A stretch of DNA of 9,832 nt from an uncultured Bacilli bacterium (GTDB lineage Bacteria; Bacillota_I; Bacilli_A; RF39; UBA660), in contig CANQRX010000050.1 in the NCBI GenBank assembly GCA_947626425.1, positions 1 to 9,832 on the forward strand. The letters are read 5' to 3'. The notes beneath the pieces are model-generated. The model saw only the letters and a list, made by a program, of their open reading frames with translations. It did not search any database and was not told the origin of the DNA. Positions 1 to 7,488 of the stretch are shown piece after piece; the first letter of the stretch is position 1, and each line of letters opens with the position of its first letter. The position numbers were made by a program, and so were the translations under genes.

Positions 1-282
1 AGGGCTTTACTTATGAAAACGGAAATTATTTTATTTGATGAAGCAACAAGTGCTTTAGACAATAAAACCCAAAGTCAAATTCAACAAGCTATTAATAATT
101 TAAAAGGTGAGTATACTATTTTGGTAATCGCCCATCGCCTTTCAACTGTTATTGATTCTGATCGAATTTTTGTTGTTGATGATGGAAAAATAATTGATCA
201 AGGTTCGCATAAAGAATTATTAAAATCCTGTAATTTTTATAAAGAATTATATAATAAAGACCTCAAAAATCTTCAAAAATAG
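1..282 (+). CDS. ABC transporter ATP-binding protein, C-terminal fragment (5' end outside the window)
   Basis: This is the 3' end of a nucleotide-binding domain; the reading frame is open from base 1 (RALLMKTE...), so the ATG at 13 is internal rather than a start. The visible part holds the end of the helix after the signature motif (RALL), Walker B with the catalytic Glu and D-loop (IILFDEATSALD), and the H-loop switch His (VIAHRLST). It ends with the GKIIDQGSHKELL segment typical of ABC-B type exporters, in which a membrane domain is fused in front of the ATPase. Such proteins use ATP hydrolysis to export lipids, peptides or drugs across the membrane. The substrate cannot be told from this piece, and the Walker A motif, signature and membrane segments lie upstream of the window. 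The family call is secure; the exporter subtype is inferred from the sequence style. The gene ends in TAG. Confidence 0.93.
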   Translation, partial: RALLMKTEIILFDEATSALDNKTQSQIQQAINNLKGEYTILVIAHRLSTVIDSDRIFVVDDGKIIDQGSHKELLKSCNFYKELYNKDLKNLQK

Positions 283-319
283 AAAGTTTTGCTATTTAAT
301 ACAGAAAAACAATGATTTC

Positions 320-345
320 AAATTGGACCATTTTTTGGTTAATTT
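320..345 (+). terminator. Possible weak terminator hairpin after the ABC transporter gene
   Basis: The sequence AAATTGGACC, a T-rich loop and GGTTAATTT can pair with one bulged G and one G-T wobble. The core is ACCA/TGGT around a five-T loop. A T7 run follows only after about 8 nt (354-360), so it is not a classical intrinsic terminator. It lies 38 bp after the stop codon, where a terminator would be expected. Confidence 0.25.
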
Positions 346-560
346 ACAACACCTTTTTTTAGTTTGATGTCAATTATAAGAGAATTTGTATTATTAAAAT
401 ATAAAGAAAAATGCAAATAGAGTATGAAATCAATTCTCCATTTGTATGGATTTTGAAAATGAAATCATTTAACTTCTTATTAATTTTTACTATTATCCTA
501 GTTAAATATTTAATTATAAATTGTGTCATTATGGGGGTGCTTTTAAATTAACTTTTAATA

Positions 561-587
561 TGTTATACTAAAAAAGTATTGGAGGTG
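561..587 (+). promoter_or_regulatory. Extended -10 promoter and ribosome binding site of the Panacea/toxin operon
   Basis: TGTTATACT (561-569) fits the extended -10 pattern TGnTATAAT with one mismatch. The segment 17 bp upstream (541-546, TTTTAA) is a poor -35, consistent with reliance on the extended -10. A strong Shine-Dalgarno, GGAGGTG (581-587), lies 5 nt before the ATG at 593. The predicted leader is only about 17 nt long. Confidence 0.6.
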
Positions 588-592
588 TCGTT

Positions 593-1120
593 ATGAAAAA
601 AAATGATGTTTTTGATTATGCAAACTGGTTTTTGGAAAATAATTTGGATACTCCTAGAAATACTTTTAAAGGAAATATGAAATTACAAAAATTATTATTT
701 TTTGCTCAATTAATAAGTTTAGCTAAAAACAATAAACTATTATTTAATGAAGAATTCTGTGCGTTTGAAAATGGTATGGTAATGGAAAGTGTACGTCTTG
801 AATACAAAAATAATTTAGCTAATTTGCTAAAATATAAACGAAAAAAACTTTCGGATGAAGATTTAGAAGTGTTAGAATTAACAAAAGATATTTATGGTGG
901 TGAAAATGCAGATACGTTGTCTAATATGTCTCATCAGTTTGAATATTGGAAAAAATATCTAAGTTTATCAAATGAAGAAAATGATTATAAAAATAAAAAG
1001 AAATCGGTAGTTCCTAATAAAGAATTAAAATTAGAACTTGATAATATCCGTGATGTTTTAGATGCGTATAGGATAATGAATTCTAAGGAATATAAAGAAA
1101 TGGAAGATTTAGACTATTAA
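593..1120 (+). CDS. Panacea-domain (DUF4065/SocA-like) protein, probable antitoxin
   Basis: A 175-residue soluble protein that matches the Panacea family (DUF4065, also called GepA/SocA-like). The family signatures are KLQKLLFFAQ at residues 30-39, the FCAFENGMVMESVR segment at 55-68, and a late LSNMSHQFEYWKKYL helix at 109-123. Panacea domains are known as promiscuous antitoxins that are paired with many unrelated toxins and neutralise them by direct binding; some members act as proteolytic adaptors. The C-terminal third is a charged helical extension of the kind that can give toxin specificity. The ATG has a strong ribosome binding site 5 nt upstream. The stop TAA overlaps the next gene's ATG (TAATG), a coupling arrangement common in toxin-antitoxin operons. 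The downstream gene looks like a MazF/PemK toxin, which supports the antitoxin role. Family call from motifs seen; antitoxin function inferred from family and context. Confidence 0.8.
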   Translation: MKKNDVFDYANWFLENNLDTPRNTFKGNMKLQKLLFFAQLISLAKNNKLLFNEEFCAFENGMVMESVRLEYKNNLANLLKYKRKKLSDEDLEVLELTKDIYGGENADTLSNMSHQFEYWKKYLSLSNEENDYKNKKKSVVPNKELKLELDNIRDVLDAYRIMNSKEYKEMEDLDY

Positions 1121-1532
1121 TGGAGTTAGAAGTAGGAATGTTTATTTTATACCACCAAATTTTGCAAGTGGAGAACTAAATTCACAGTTGAAAAAAAGAT
1201 TGATGCTAATTATTTATAAAAATTATCAAGATAATACATTAATGTTGATTAATATATCTAAAGTAGATGGAAAGCCAGCTTGGCTCACATATCCCTTTAA
1301 TGTTTTAATAAGAAATTATAAACCGCCTTTGCCAAAGCTATCATTTGCTAAAATAAATGATAACTATATAATTGAAAATTTTAAAGGTTTAGATAAGTAT
1401 TTATATAAAAATGGTCAAAAAATTGATTCACTTGAACTTAAAAATATTATTTATAGATATAACAAATATGTTAAAAATAATAAAATTGAGTTGACCTCAT
1501 TTACAAAAGATGATTTTTTAAAAATAAATTAA
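1120..1532 (+). pseudogene. MazF/PemK-like toxin partner of the Panacea protein, apparently frameshifted after codon 6
   Basis: Starting at the ATG that overlaps the Panacea stop (1120), the frame reads MELEVG and then runs to a TAA at 1177-1179. The -1 frame from base 1137 continues as NVYFIPPNFASGELNSQLKK and stays open to TAA at 1530-1532. Joined, the product is 137 residues with the layout of a MazF/PemK endoribonuclease: a short beta-strand start (LEVGNVYFIP), a loop, then KKRLMLIIYKN in place of the usual K-R-P-x-L-V-I strand, and INISKVDGK. Later segments are YPFNVLI and SFAKINDNYIIE. The long frame has no ATG, GTG or TTG start before the TTG at 1188. That start has only a GGAG 14 nt upstream and would remove the first strand and loop. 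The simplest reading is a one-base loss in the GGAAT at 1135-1139. I see no classical slippery heptamer, so programmed -1 frameshifting is less likely but open, as is a sequencing error. The fold call is moderate and based on pattern. Confidence 0.6.
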
Positions 1533-1565
1533 ATTTTGGATTATAAATTAATTGTTAAATAAAAA

Positions 1566-1585
1566 CTGTCAAAATATTTTGACAG
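1566..1585. terminator. Bidirectional intrinsic terminator between convergent operons
   Basis: A perfect 20-bp palindrome with arms CTGTCAAAAT / ATTTTGACAG. On the plus strand it is followed by CTATTTTTATT, and on the minus strand by a T5 run (the AAAAA at 1561-1565). It sits 33 bp after the toxin stop and 6 bp from the stop of the minus-strand esaB-like gene, so it can end transcription from both sides. Confidence 0.85.
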
Positions 1586-1591
1586 CTATTT

Positions 1592-1849
1592 TTATTGGAT
1601 TAAAATTAATTTTGTGCTATTGCGAATATCAGTGTTTAATAAAATAACATCGTGATTATATAATTGCATGGAATCACCATTAAATAACATGGTATTTTCA
1701 TTAATTGGAAAATTACCATTACTTAGTTCATAGATTCCTTTGTTTAATCTTTTAATAATTACCCCAATTTTTTGATTTACTGGTAAGAACATATCAAATG
1801 TCATGTTTATTTGAGGGATTATTACTTTAACATTAACTTTATCATTCAT
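1592..1849 (-). CDS. esaB: EsaB/YukD-like ubiquitin-fold protein of the type VII secretion system
   Basis: An 85-residue acidic-neutral protein with no signal or membrane segment. It has the alternating strand pattern of a ubiquitin-like beta-grasp fold: a first strand (KVNVKVIIPQI) and a second (MTFDMFLPVNQKI). A helix (GVIIKRLNKGIYEL) follows, then short strands near LFNGDSMQLYNHDVILLNTDI and a last strand (STKLILI). The line LPVNQKIGVIIKRL matches the 'lP...kv..li..l' core of YukD/EsaB. In Bacillota these cytoplasmic proteins are required for, or modulate, ESX-type secretion. It lies 12 nt downstream of essC, whose stop codon is inside this gene's AAGGAG ribosome binding site (1858-1863, 8 nt before the ATG). 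The two are therefore one operon and probably translationally coupled. The fold and context support the call; sequence identity in this family is low. Confidence 0.75.
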   Translation of the reverse strand: MNDKVNVKVIIPQINMTFDMFLPVNQKIGVIIKRLNKGIYELSNGNFPINENTMLFNGDSMQLYNHDVILLNTDIRNSTKLILIQ

Positions 1850-1861
1850 AATTTTTTCTCC

Positions 1862-4800
1862 TTACATGAATTTAACTGTTTCGGTTGTGGCATTTTTAAT
1901 TAAAGTAATATTACTATTACCTAAATTTATGTTGTTGTATTCCATAATGACATCAAAGATACTTTGACTGTCAAAGTTTTTGCCTAACCAAATACCATTA
2001 TATCTTTTAAATAAGGTGTCTAATTTTGAGTCGCTTAAAGCTTCAATTCCGCGTTCACTATCATAGAAAATATATTTAAAATTGGTTAAATTTTTAGAAT
2101 TTAAAACTAATTGTTCAATTGTGACTGTTTCATTATTTTCTTCTTTTTTCTTTTTTAAATGATCTTCTAAGCTAACGTAACCTAGGAATATTATGACAAA
2201 CTCATTGTTTGAAGCTTCTTGTTGATATTTTAAGACGTTGGTATTAATTATTTTTAAAACATCTTCAAAACTAGAATCATAATATTTAACGTTTTCTTCA
2301 AACTCAATGTTTAAATTTTTTAAGGAGTTAATTATAATAACTTTGTTATTTAGGGCTATTAATAGTTTAGCAAGTAGGGGAAAGAAGTTTTTGGCTGGCG
2401 TGTGCGAATTAGCGGATATAGTAGTTATTAAATTATTAAAATTGTAAGTACTAGGTTGAGCAGTATTAATATTAATACCTAACGGAACATCATTTAAGGT
2501 ATGTAGTGATTTAGCTATTAATTCGTAGGTAACTTCATCAGGTAGAGTTGGAACTCTTTTGGCTTTAATATTAATCGCTTGTTTTAATTGATTGATTACA
2601 TATTTAATATTTTTATCATATTCATCTTCATTAAAGACTAAGGCGGTTTGAAATTCAAATATTTTATTTATTTCAATTAATCCTCGTCCGGCATTTTTTT
2701 TCGGAATAATTTTAGTATTGAAATAAACTTGGTAATCGGAAGAATCGGTTAAATTCAAAACGATTTTTTTCGGGAAATTATTTTCCATTAAGTAGCCTAA
2801 GGCATTTCCTTGGGTTGATGTAGTAATAACAATGATACCTACTTTAGAGCAATCTCTTGTAAAATTCATAAATTGATTGTCGATTAAATTTTCAAAATTT
2901 TCTTTAAATATTTCATATTGATTAATGATTAAGACTATGGTAGGGAAAGGGCATTTTTGACTTTCCACATCATGGTCAAAATTGCCACCATTTTCACTGT
3001 AGTAAGCAAATCTTTTTTGTTTTTCATCTTGAAGCATATAGATTAAAAATTTAATTTTATTAAAGCTTGCGCCAGTTAATACTTCACCAACTTGAGGAGC
3101 TTGACTGAAAATTTTTAATTTTTCGGCCCCAAAATCAATAACATAAATATTAACTTCGGTTGGATGATAAGAGGTGATTAATGAGTAAATTAAAGTTGAA
3201 AGAAGAGTTGATTTACCCGTTGCTGTTGCCCCTAAAATAAAAGTATTTTTGGTTTGAGATAAAGGTAGGGTTACTAAGCCTTGTTTTTGGTTTGCAGGGT
3301 CATCGTATTCGCCAATAATAGGATTAATAAAAAATTTTTTGGTTACGGGCTTGTATTTTTGAAGTAAATCGTTGTAGTAAATTTTTTCGGGAATATTATC
3401 TAACCACAATTTTGAAAATTTGATGTTTTCTTTGATGGCTAGGTCATATAAATATTTAACGATATTGGTTAATTGATCTCCATAGTTTGTGGTGTCATCT
3501 CGTTTTATTTCTTCTTTTAAAACTTTAATAGTTTCGCCGTTTGAATTTAAAACTAAAATATCATCATCTAATTTTTTGAGGATTTTATCACTTGGTTGAT
3601 ATTTGGCGCCTGTCCAACCTGATTGACCCATTTCGTATAATTCATCATTACCTACTTGGAGAAAAAATCGTCCGGCATCTTTAATGTAAGCCGCATCAGG
3701 TTTTTTTAATAATTCATTAGAATCTTCGGTAGTTTGAACTTTTAAACAAACGCGAAATCTCGTATTGGACCAAATTTGATCATCGACAACACCACTTGGT
3801 TTTTGAGTAGCTAAAATTAGGTGGACACCTAGGCTTCTGCCAATTCGGGCTGCGGAAACTAATTCGTCCATAAAATCGGGTTGTTGAGCTTTTAATTCGG
3901 CAAATTCATCAGAAATAATGAATAAATGAGACATTGGTTCGTCAACTTTACCTTCGCGATAGAGACGTTGATATTTATAAATATCAATCGTACTTTCATT
4001 ATTTTTTTCTCGCGCTTCGTTAAATACTTTTTGGCGACGTTCTAGTTCACTTTTTATTGACACTAGGGTCCGGTTCATTTCTGATTTATCTAAGTTGGTT
4101 ATTGTTCCGACTAAATGAGGAATTTTGACTTTTGTTTCGCGGTTTTCAAAGGCCCCTGCTAAACCACCACCTTTATAGTCGATTAAAACAAATTGAACTT
4201 CGTAAGGATGATAATTGATAGCCATTGATAAAATGTAAGTAATGATAAATTCTGATTTACCAGAACCAGTTGAACCAGCAATTAAACCATGCGGTCCATG
4301 ATATCTTTCATGTAAATCTAATTCGACAAGTTTGTTATTTTCTTTAATGCCAATTAAACCTTTTAATGAGGTAGTTGGGTCATTTTCTATCCATCTTGAG
4401 GAAATGTTTAATTGATCGATATTACCAACACTGTACATTTCTAAAAATGATAAAGAACTTGGAATAGAATAAATTTTGCTTTTGATATTTAATGGAATAT
4501 TAGAAATTATTTTGGAATATTTATAAATATCTAAATTAGGAGTATAAGTGGTTTTAAAAAATATTTGTTCATTATTATGAGTATTTTTTTTGATAATTAT
4601 GCCATTATCTTCAATGATTTGCACGATGGATTGGAATTTACTTGGTAAGTTTTTAACAGTTGGTTCAAAAATTAAAAGCGAAAAGCCAATATTTTTGGGA
4701 TTGTTAACAATTTTATCGATAATGGAAAGTTCTCTTGCTAGTTTATAGTCATCGGAAACAATAAGATAATATTCAGAGTATTGATTATCAGAAGTTTCCA

Positions 4801-6403
4801 AGGTTTCTTTTGTCCTTGCTTCATAAATTTGTTCTAAGTATAGGGATAATTGAGAGACTTGATCTTCATTTACAACGAAAAATCGTCGATCATATTCTTT
4901 ATTCCAACTATGAGGGACATATTTTAAATATTCCCAGTTTCGCTCATTTTCTTCATTAGTAACGGTGATAATTTTTAAATCATTTCCACTGTGAAAATAC
5001 AAAATTTGGAGCATTAGGGAATGGATATAATCATATTTATATGGCGCATCGATAACAATTGGACAAATAATATTTTCAGTTAACGATATAGTTGTGGGGA
5101 CATTTTTTAATTCTAGTTTTTTATTAGCAACGTCAATGACCATGTCTCGTAAATTGTCATCATATAAAGAAAATTCTTTTTTGGGGGCACTGACTTTAAT
5201 TTTGGCTGGCAAGTTACCAATTCCTAAAACTATAGATAGAAAATCATCATCGCTAATTTCTCGGTTCCACACACCATTACAATTATTTAAAATGTTAGCT
5301 TCAATTTTATCAAGTGATAAATTATTGGTTTTTAAAATTGTTTCTTGTTTAATAATTATTTCTTCAATGTTTTCTTGTTTTTTAGAAACGTATTCTTTAT
5401 ATTTTCTTTGTCTTAGTTTTTCCTTTTTTTTAGCTAAGTGACTTTGATATTTTTCCATGGCCATTGGAATAAATAAACTTGATATTAAAATAAGGCCAAA
5501 GACGGTTACTTCAATTAAAAAGCTTATGGCATCTAGGGAACCAGCAAGAAATTGGCGAATACTATTAACAAGCGTCACCCCTGAAATTAAACTAAAAATA
5601 GCTGAGGAACCTACAGTAAAAATCGCTGGCATTTTTTGATATTGTTCTTTAGAAGGGGGACTGTCAAACTCAATGTTTACTTCTTCAATATTATTTTTAA
5701 GACGAGGGGTATGGACAAACACTTGGTTTTCATTATATAACTTCGCATGTTTTTCACTTTCATTTAGAGGCGTTAGAGGTTGATTAATTTGTTGATTGAC
5801 AATATTTGGTAATCCTGAAATTTCTAAATCTTTAATAAAATCAGAAATAAGGAGAAAATCTTTCATAAAAATAATTTCAATTCCATAAATAAAAATTGTG
5901 TCTCCAGCTTCAATTTTGGCTATATTAAAGGCGTGTTTGTTAAAATAGGTAGAAATAGGATTTTGATCTTTTTTTTGAACAAAATAATATTCTCCATTGC
6001 GGATAATTGAACAGATTACGCCTTGGAATAAATTATAAAATATTTGGCAATTAGTCATATTACCGATATGAATTTCAGGAATGTTTACTATTGAGTAAGT
6101 TTTATAATTTGCCATATCTGGTAAGATATAGATAGATAAATAGGAAGGAAGATCATAAAATTCGAGAAGAAAAAAAGTGTTTTCGGTTAAGAGTAGAAAA
6201 TCGATTTGGCTGTTATTTTTAATTACTTTAACTTTGTCATCAGAATAAATATACCATTGGTTATTTTCGGTTTTTAAACTTAAAATTTCGTTATAAATAA
6301 TGGAATTAAGACTATAATCAAAGGCAATTGAAAAAGAACTTTCCGCTTTCTGGGGTATTTGAAAATACTGAACTTTTCTTTCATCACATATTAATAATTT
6401 CAT
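1862..6403 (-). CDS. essC: EssC-type FtsK/SpoIIIE ATPase, motor of a type VIIb secretion system
   Basis: A 1513-residue membrane ATPase with full EssC architecture. Two N-terminal FHA-like regions (about 1-95 and 107-190, the second with IHIG and AGDTIFIYG) are followed by a linker. Two transmembrane helices (about 258-281 and 290-314) lead into a basic coiled-coil stretch (320-358). Three FtsK-like ATPase modules follow. Module 1 has Walker A GSTGSGKS (710-717), Walker B HLFIISDEFAEL (826-837, acidic D832 and E833) and the sensor segment ATQKPSGVV. Module 2 has Walker A GATATGKS (1058-1065), but its Walker B reads IVLIINQYEIF, with Asn1161 where Asp is expected. Module 3 (about 1305-1513) has no P-loop, as is usual for EssC. 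EssC proteins hexamerise in the membrane and drive export of WXG100 and LXG substrates. No EssB, EsaA, EssA or WXG100 gene lies in the window; only the EsaB-like gene follows. The start has AAGGGTG 7 nt upstream and its own promoter. Confidence 0.95.
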   Translation of the reverse strand: MKLLICDERKVQYFQIPQKAESSFSIAFDYSLNSIIYNEILSLKTENNQWYIYSDDKVKVIKNNSQIDFLLLTENTFFLLEFYDLPSYLSIYILPDMANYKTYSIVNIPEIHIGNMTNCQIFYNLFQGVICSIIRNGEYYFVQKKDQNPISTYFNKHAFNIAKIEAGDTIFIYGIEIIFMKDFLLISDFIKDLEISGLPNIVNQQINQPLTPLNESEKHAKLYNENQVFVHTPRLKNNIEEVNIEFDSPPSKEQYQKMPAIFTVGSSAIFSLISGVTLVNSIRQFLAGSLDAISFLIEVTVFGLILISSLFIPMAMEKYQSHLAKKKEKLRQRKYKEYVSKKQENIEEIIIKQETILKTNNLSLDKIEANILNNCNGVWNREISDDDFLSIVLGIGNLPAKIKVSAPKKEFSLYDDNLRDMVIDVANKKLELKNVPTTISLTENIICPIVIDAPYKYDYIHSLMLQILYFHSGNDLKIITVTNEENERNWEYLKYVPHSWNKEYDRRFFVVNEDQVSQLSLYLEQIYEARTKETLETSDNQYSEYYLIVSDDYKLARELSIIDKIVNNPKNIGFSLLIFEPTVKNLPSKFQSIVQIIEDNGIIIKKNTHNNEQIFFKTTYTPNLDIYKYSKIISNIPLNIKSKIYSIPSSLSFLEMYSVGNIDQLNISSRWIENDPTTSLKGLIGIKENNKLVELDLHERYHGPHGLIAGSTGSGKSEFIITYILSMAINYHPYEVQFVLIDYKGGGLAGAFENRETKVKIPHLVGTITNLDKSEMNRTLVSIKSELERRQKVFNEAREKNNESTIDIYKYQRLYREGKVDEPMSHLFIISDEFAELKAQQPDFMDELVSAARIGRSLGVHLILATQKPSGVVDDQIWSNTRFRVCLKVQTTEDSNELLKKPDAAYIKDAGRFFLQVGNDELYEMGQSGWTGAKYQPSDKILKKLDDDILVLNSNGETIKVLKEEIKRDDTTNYGDQLTNIVKYLYDLAIKENIKFSKLWLDNIPEKIYYNDLLQKYKPVTKKFFINPIIGEYDDPANQKQGLVTLPLSQTKNTFILGATATGKSTLLSTLIYSLITSYHPTEVNIYVIDFGAEKLKIFSQAPQVGEVLTGASFNKIKFLIYMLQDEKQKRFAYYSENGGNFDHDVESQKCPFPTIVLIINQYEIFKENFENLIDNQFMNFTRDCSKVGIIVITTSTQGNALGYLMENNFPKKIVLNLTDSSDYQVYFNTKIIPKKNAGRGLIEINKIFEFQTALVFNEDEYDKNIKYVINQLKQAINIKAKRVPTLPDEVTYELIAKSLHTLNDVPLGININTAQPSTYNFNNLITTISANSHTPAKNFFPLLAKLLIALNNKVIIINSLKNLNIEFEENVKYYDSSFEDVLKIINTNVLKYQQEASNNEFVIIFLGYVSLEDHLKKKKEENNETVTIEQLVLNSKNLTNFKYIFYDSERGIEALSDSKLDTLFKRYNGIWLGKNFDSQSIFDVIMEYNNINLGNSNITLIKNATTETVKFM

Positions 6404-6424
6404 ATTCTAACACCCTTCCAATTC

Positions 6425-6468
6425 TTAAGTATCTTTCTTAAACTCTATTATACATTTTCTATACTTAA
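6425..6468. repeat. Inverted repeat straddling the essC -10 box, possible operator
   Basis: The perfect 8-bp arms TTAAGTAT (6425-6432) and ATACTTAA (6461-6468) are separated by 28 bp. One arm lies in the -35/-10 spacer and the other just past the predicted transcription start, with the -10 hexamer near the centre. The arms are about 36 bp apart centre to centre. This could bind a dimeric regulator or be chance in AT-rich DNA. Confidence 0.35.
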
Positions 6469-6475
6469 ATGACAA
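6447..6475 (-). promoter_or_regulatory. Promoter of the essC-esaB operon
   Basis: On the minus strand, TTGTCA (6475-6470, one mismatch to the -35 consensus) lies 17 bp from a perfect TATAAT (6452-6447). Transcription should start near 6440, giving a leader of about 37 nt that contains the GGAAGGGTG ribosome binding site. It begins directly after the rnhC terminator, so essC is probably transcribed independently of rnhC. Confidence 0.75.
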
Positions 6476-6477
6476 TT

Positions 6478-6507
6478 AAAAAAAACAAAACTTGGTTTTA
6501 GTTTTGT
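6478..6507 (-). terminator. Intrinsic terminator of rnhC
   Basis: Read on the minus strand, ACAAAAC, a 9-nt loop and GTTTTGT form a 7-bp stem that runs straight into a long T tract. It starts 6 nt after the rnhC stop codon. The stem has few G-C pairs, but position and T tract are convincing. Confidence 0.7.
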
Positions 6508-6513
6508 AAAATT

Positions 6514-7443
6514 TTAATAATTGTGATATTTTTCCATATTTTTAAAATTACATTTTGCAATTTCTAAAAGTTTACTTTCACCATATTTTCTTACAATTTC
6601 GGCTGCGACTTTATCAACGTTTTCCCCAGCTCCTTTAGGAAGAGGAATGTGAAGTTCGTCACTTAATTTATCCATGGCTTTTAAAAATTCATAACGACTT
6701 ATACAACTTGCAACGGCAACCGATGCACATAGACTTTCCGCTTTCGTAATGAAAGTTATGTCTGTCACTTTTTCTACAGCTTCTTTTAGATGTTCGAAGT
6801 ATTTTCGTGGAAAAACAAATTGATCGATGACAATTTTATCATAAGGGTAGCCTTTTTGTTTAAGTTTATATAAAACTTTATTATGTAAAATGGCTTTAAT
6901 TTTATTCATATTGTAACCTAAATCTTGGTATTTGTTATACTCGGGATTGGAAAGTTCAAAAGTTACGGATGGGATTTCTTTAATTAAAGTGGGAGCAATA
7001 GCTCTTATTTTTTCATCAGTTAACTTTTTAGAATCTTTTACACCCAGTTCTTCTAGTAAAGGAACTTTATCTTTAGTGACATAAGAAGCTGTAACTACAA
7101 TTGGGCCAAAAAAATCACCAGTTCCAACTTCATCAGAACCAATGGTATCAATATTATAGAGGCTTGATCTTTCTTTCTTTTCCTTTTCTTTTTTATCTTT
7201 ACCTTCATTAATGTTAATGGTTCGACCGGTTAATTTTTTTTCAATTTCGACCCACATTTGGGCATCAATATCAGCACTTACGCCTTGAAACATAACTTTG
7301 CCTGATTCATAAAGCGTAACAATGGTATCACAATCCATTGCTTGAAATACGGCATAAGGCGGCGTTTTATCACGTCGCTTATCTTCATAATATTCGACCA
7401 TTTTTTCTTTTAAACGGTCACTTACTTTAAATACTATAGTCAT
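6514..7443 (-). CDS. rnhC: Ribonuclease HIII
   Basis: A 309-residue protein that cleaves the RNA strand of RNA-DNA hybrids, protecting the chromosome from R-loops and helping to remove primers. Residues 1-75 form the TBP-like substrate-binding domain that separates RNase HIII from HII (with TPPYAVFQAMDCDTIVTLY). A lysine- and glutamate-rich linker (80-92) precedes the catalytic domain. There the motifs are IGSDEVGTGDFFGPIVV (101-117, catalytic D104 and E105), KDSKKLTDEKI, VIDQF (205-209, D207) and KAES (234-237, E236). Together these give the DEDE acidic set reported for RNase HIII. Length is normal for the family. The ATG at 7443 has AGGTGAG just upstream. It is transcribed divergently from cvpA from an overlapping promoter and ends in its own terminator. 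Family and function are secure. Confidence 0.97.
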   Translation of the reverse strand: MTIVFKVSDRLKEKMVEYYEDKRRDKTPPYAVFQAMDCDTIVTLYESGKVMFQGVSADIDAQMWVEIEKKLTGRTININEGKDKKEKEKKERSSLYNIDTIGSDEVGTGDFFGPIVVTASYVTKDKVPLLEELGVKDSKKLTDEKIRAIAPTLIKEIPSVTFELSNPEYNKYQDLGYNMNKIKAILHNKVLYKLKQKGYPYDKIVIDQFVFPRKYFEHLKEAVEKVTDITFITKAESLCASVAVASCISRYEFLKAMDKLSDELHIPLPKGAGENVDKVAAEIVRKYGESKLLEIAKCNFKNMEKYHNY

Positions 7444-7460
7444 ACACTCACCTAGGAGTT

Positions 7461-7488
7461 ATTTTAACATATTTTTTTTGCTTTTCAA
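7461..7488 (-). promoter_or_regulatory. Promoter of rnhC
   Basis: On the minus strand, TTGAAA (7488-7483) is followed after 16 bp by TAAAAT (7466-7461). The -10 is preceded by TGT, giving an extended -10 (TGTTAAAAT). Its -35 abuts the -35 of the divergent cvpA promoter and shares base 7483. Confidence 0.6.

Larger units (their letters stand above)
283..592. other. Intergenic region between the ABC transporter and the Panacea gene
   Basis: About 310 bp without a convincing gene. It holds a weak hairpin after the ABC gene (320-345) and, at its right end, the extended -10 promoter and ribosome binding site of the next gene (561-587). A 46-codon open frame (411-551) with a hydrophobic second half has no usable ribosome binding site and is not called. 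A G5 run at 533-537 stands out against the AT-rich background. I see no tRNA, riboswitch or repeat array here. Confidence 0.6.

Noticed and set aside
533..537. G5 run upstream of the Panacea gene as a second phase-variable element
   Set aside because: Five G residues are too few for high slippage, and the run lies upstream of the -35 position rather than in the spacer.
411..551. A 46-codon open frame with a hydrophobic C-terminal half that could be a small membrane peptide or type I toxin
   Set aside because: No Shine-Dalgarno before the ATG at 411 or the internal ATG at 459. Hydrophobic short frames are common by chance in T-rich DNA, and its end approaches the promoter of the next gene. 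Conservation in relatives would revive it.
1130..1142. Programmed -1 ribosomal frameshift site for the toxin gene
   Set aside because: No slippery heptamer or obvious downstream stem-loop is visible around GTAGGAATGTTT; a simple indel is more economical.
1188..1532. TTG-started 114-residue protein as the intact gene
   Set aside because: Family-like residues (NVYFIPPNFA) continue upstream of the TTG in the same frame, and the only G-rich site is 14 nt away. A frameshifted longer gene starting at 1120 explains the sequence better.
5094..5441. Plus-strand open frame of 115 codons
   Set aside because: It lies wholly inside essC on the opposite strand, shows no family motif, and its hydrophobic, Ser-rich composition is what antisense of an AT-rich coding region gives.
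5457..5639. Plus-strand open frame of 60 codons
   Set aside because: Antisense to the transmembrane region of essC, with no recognisable motif.
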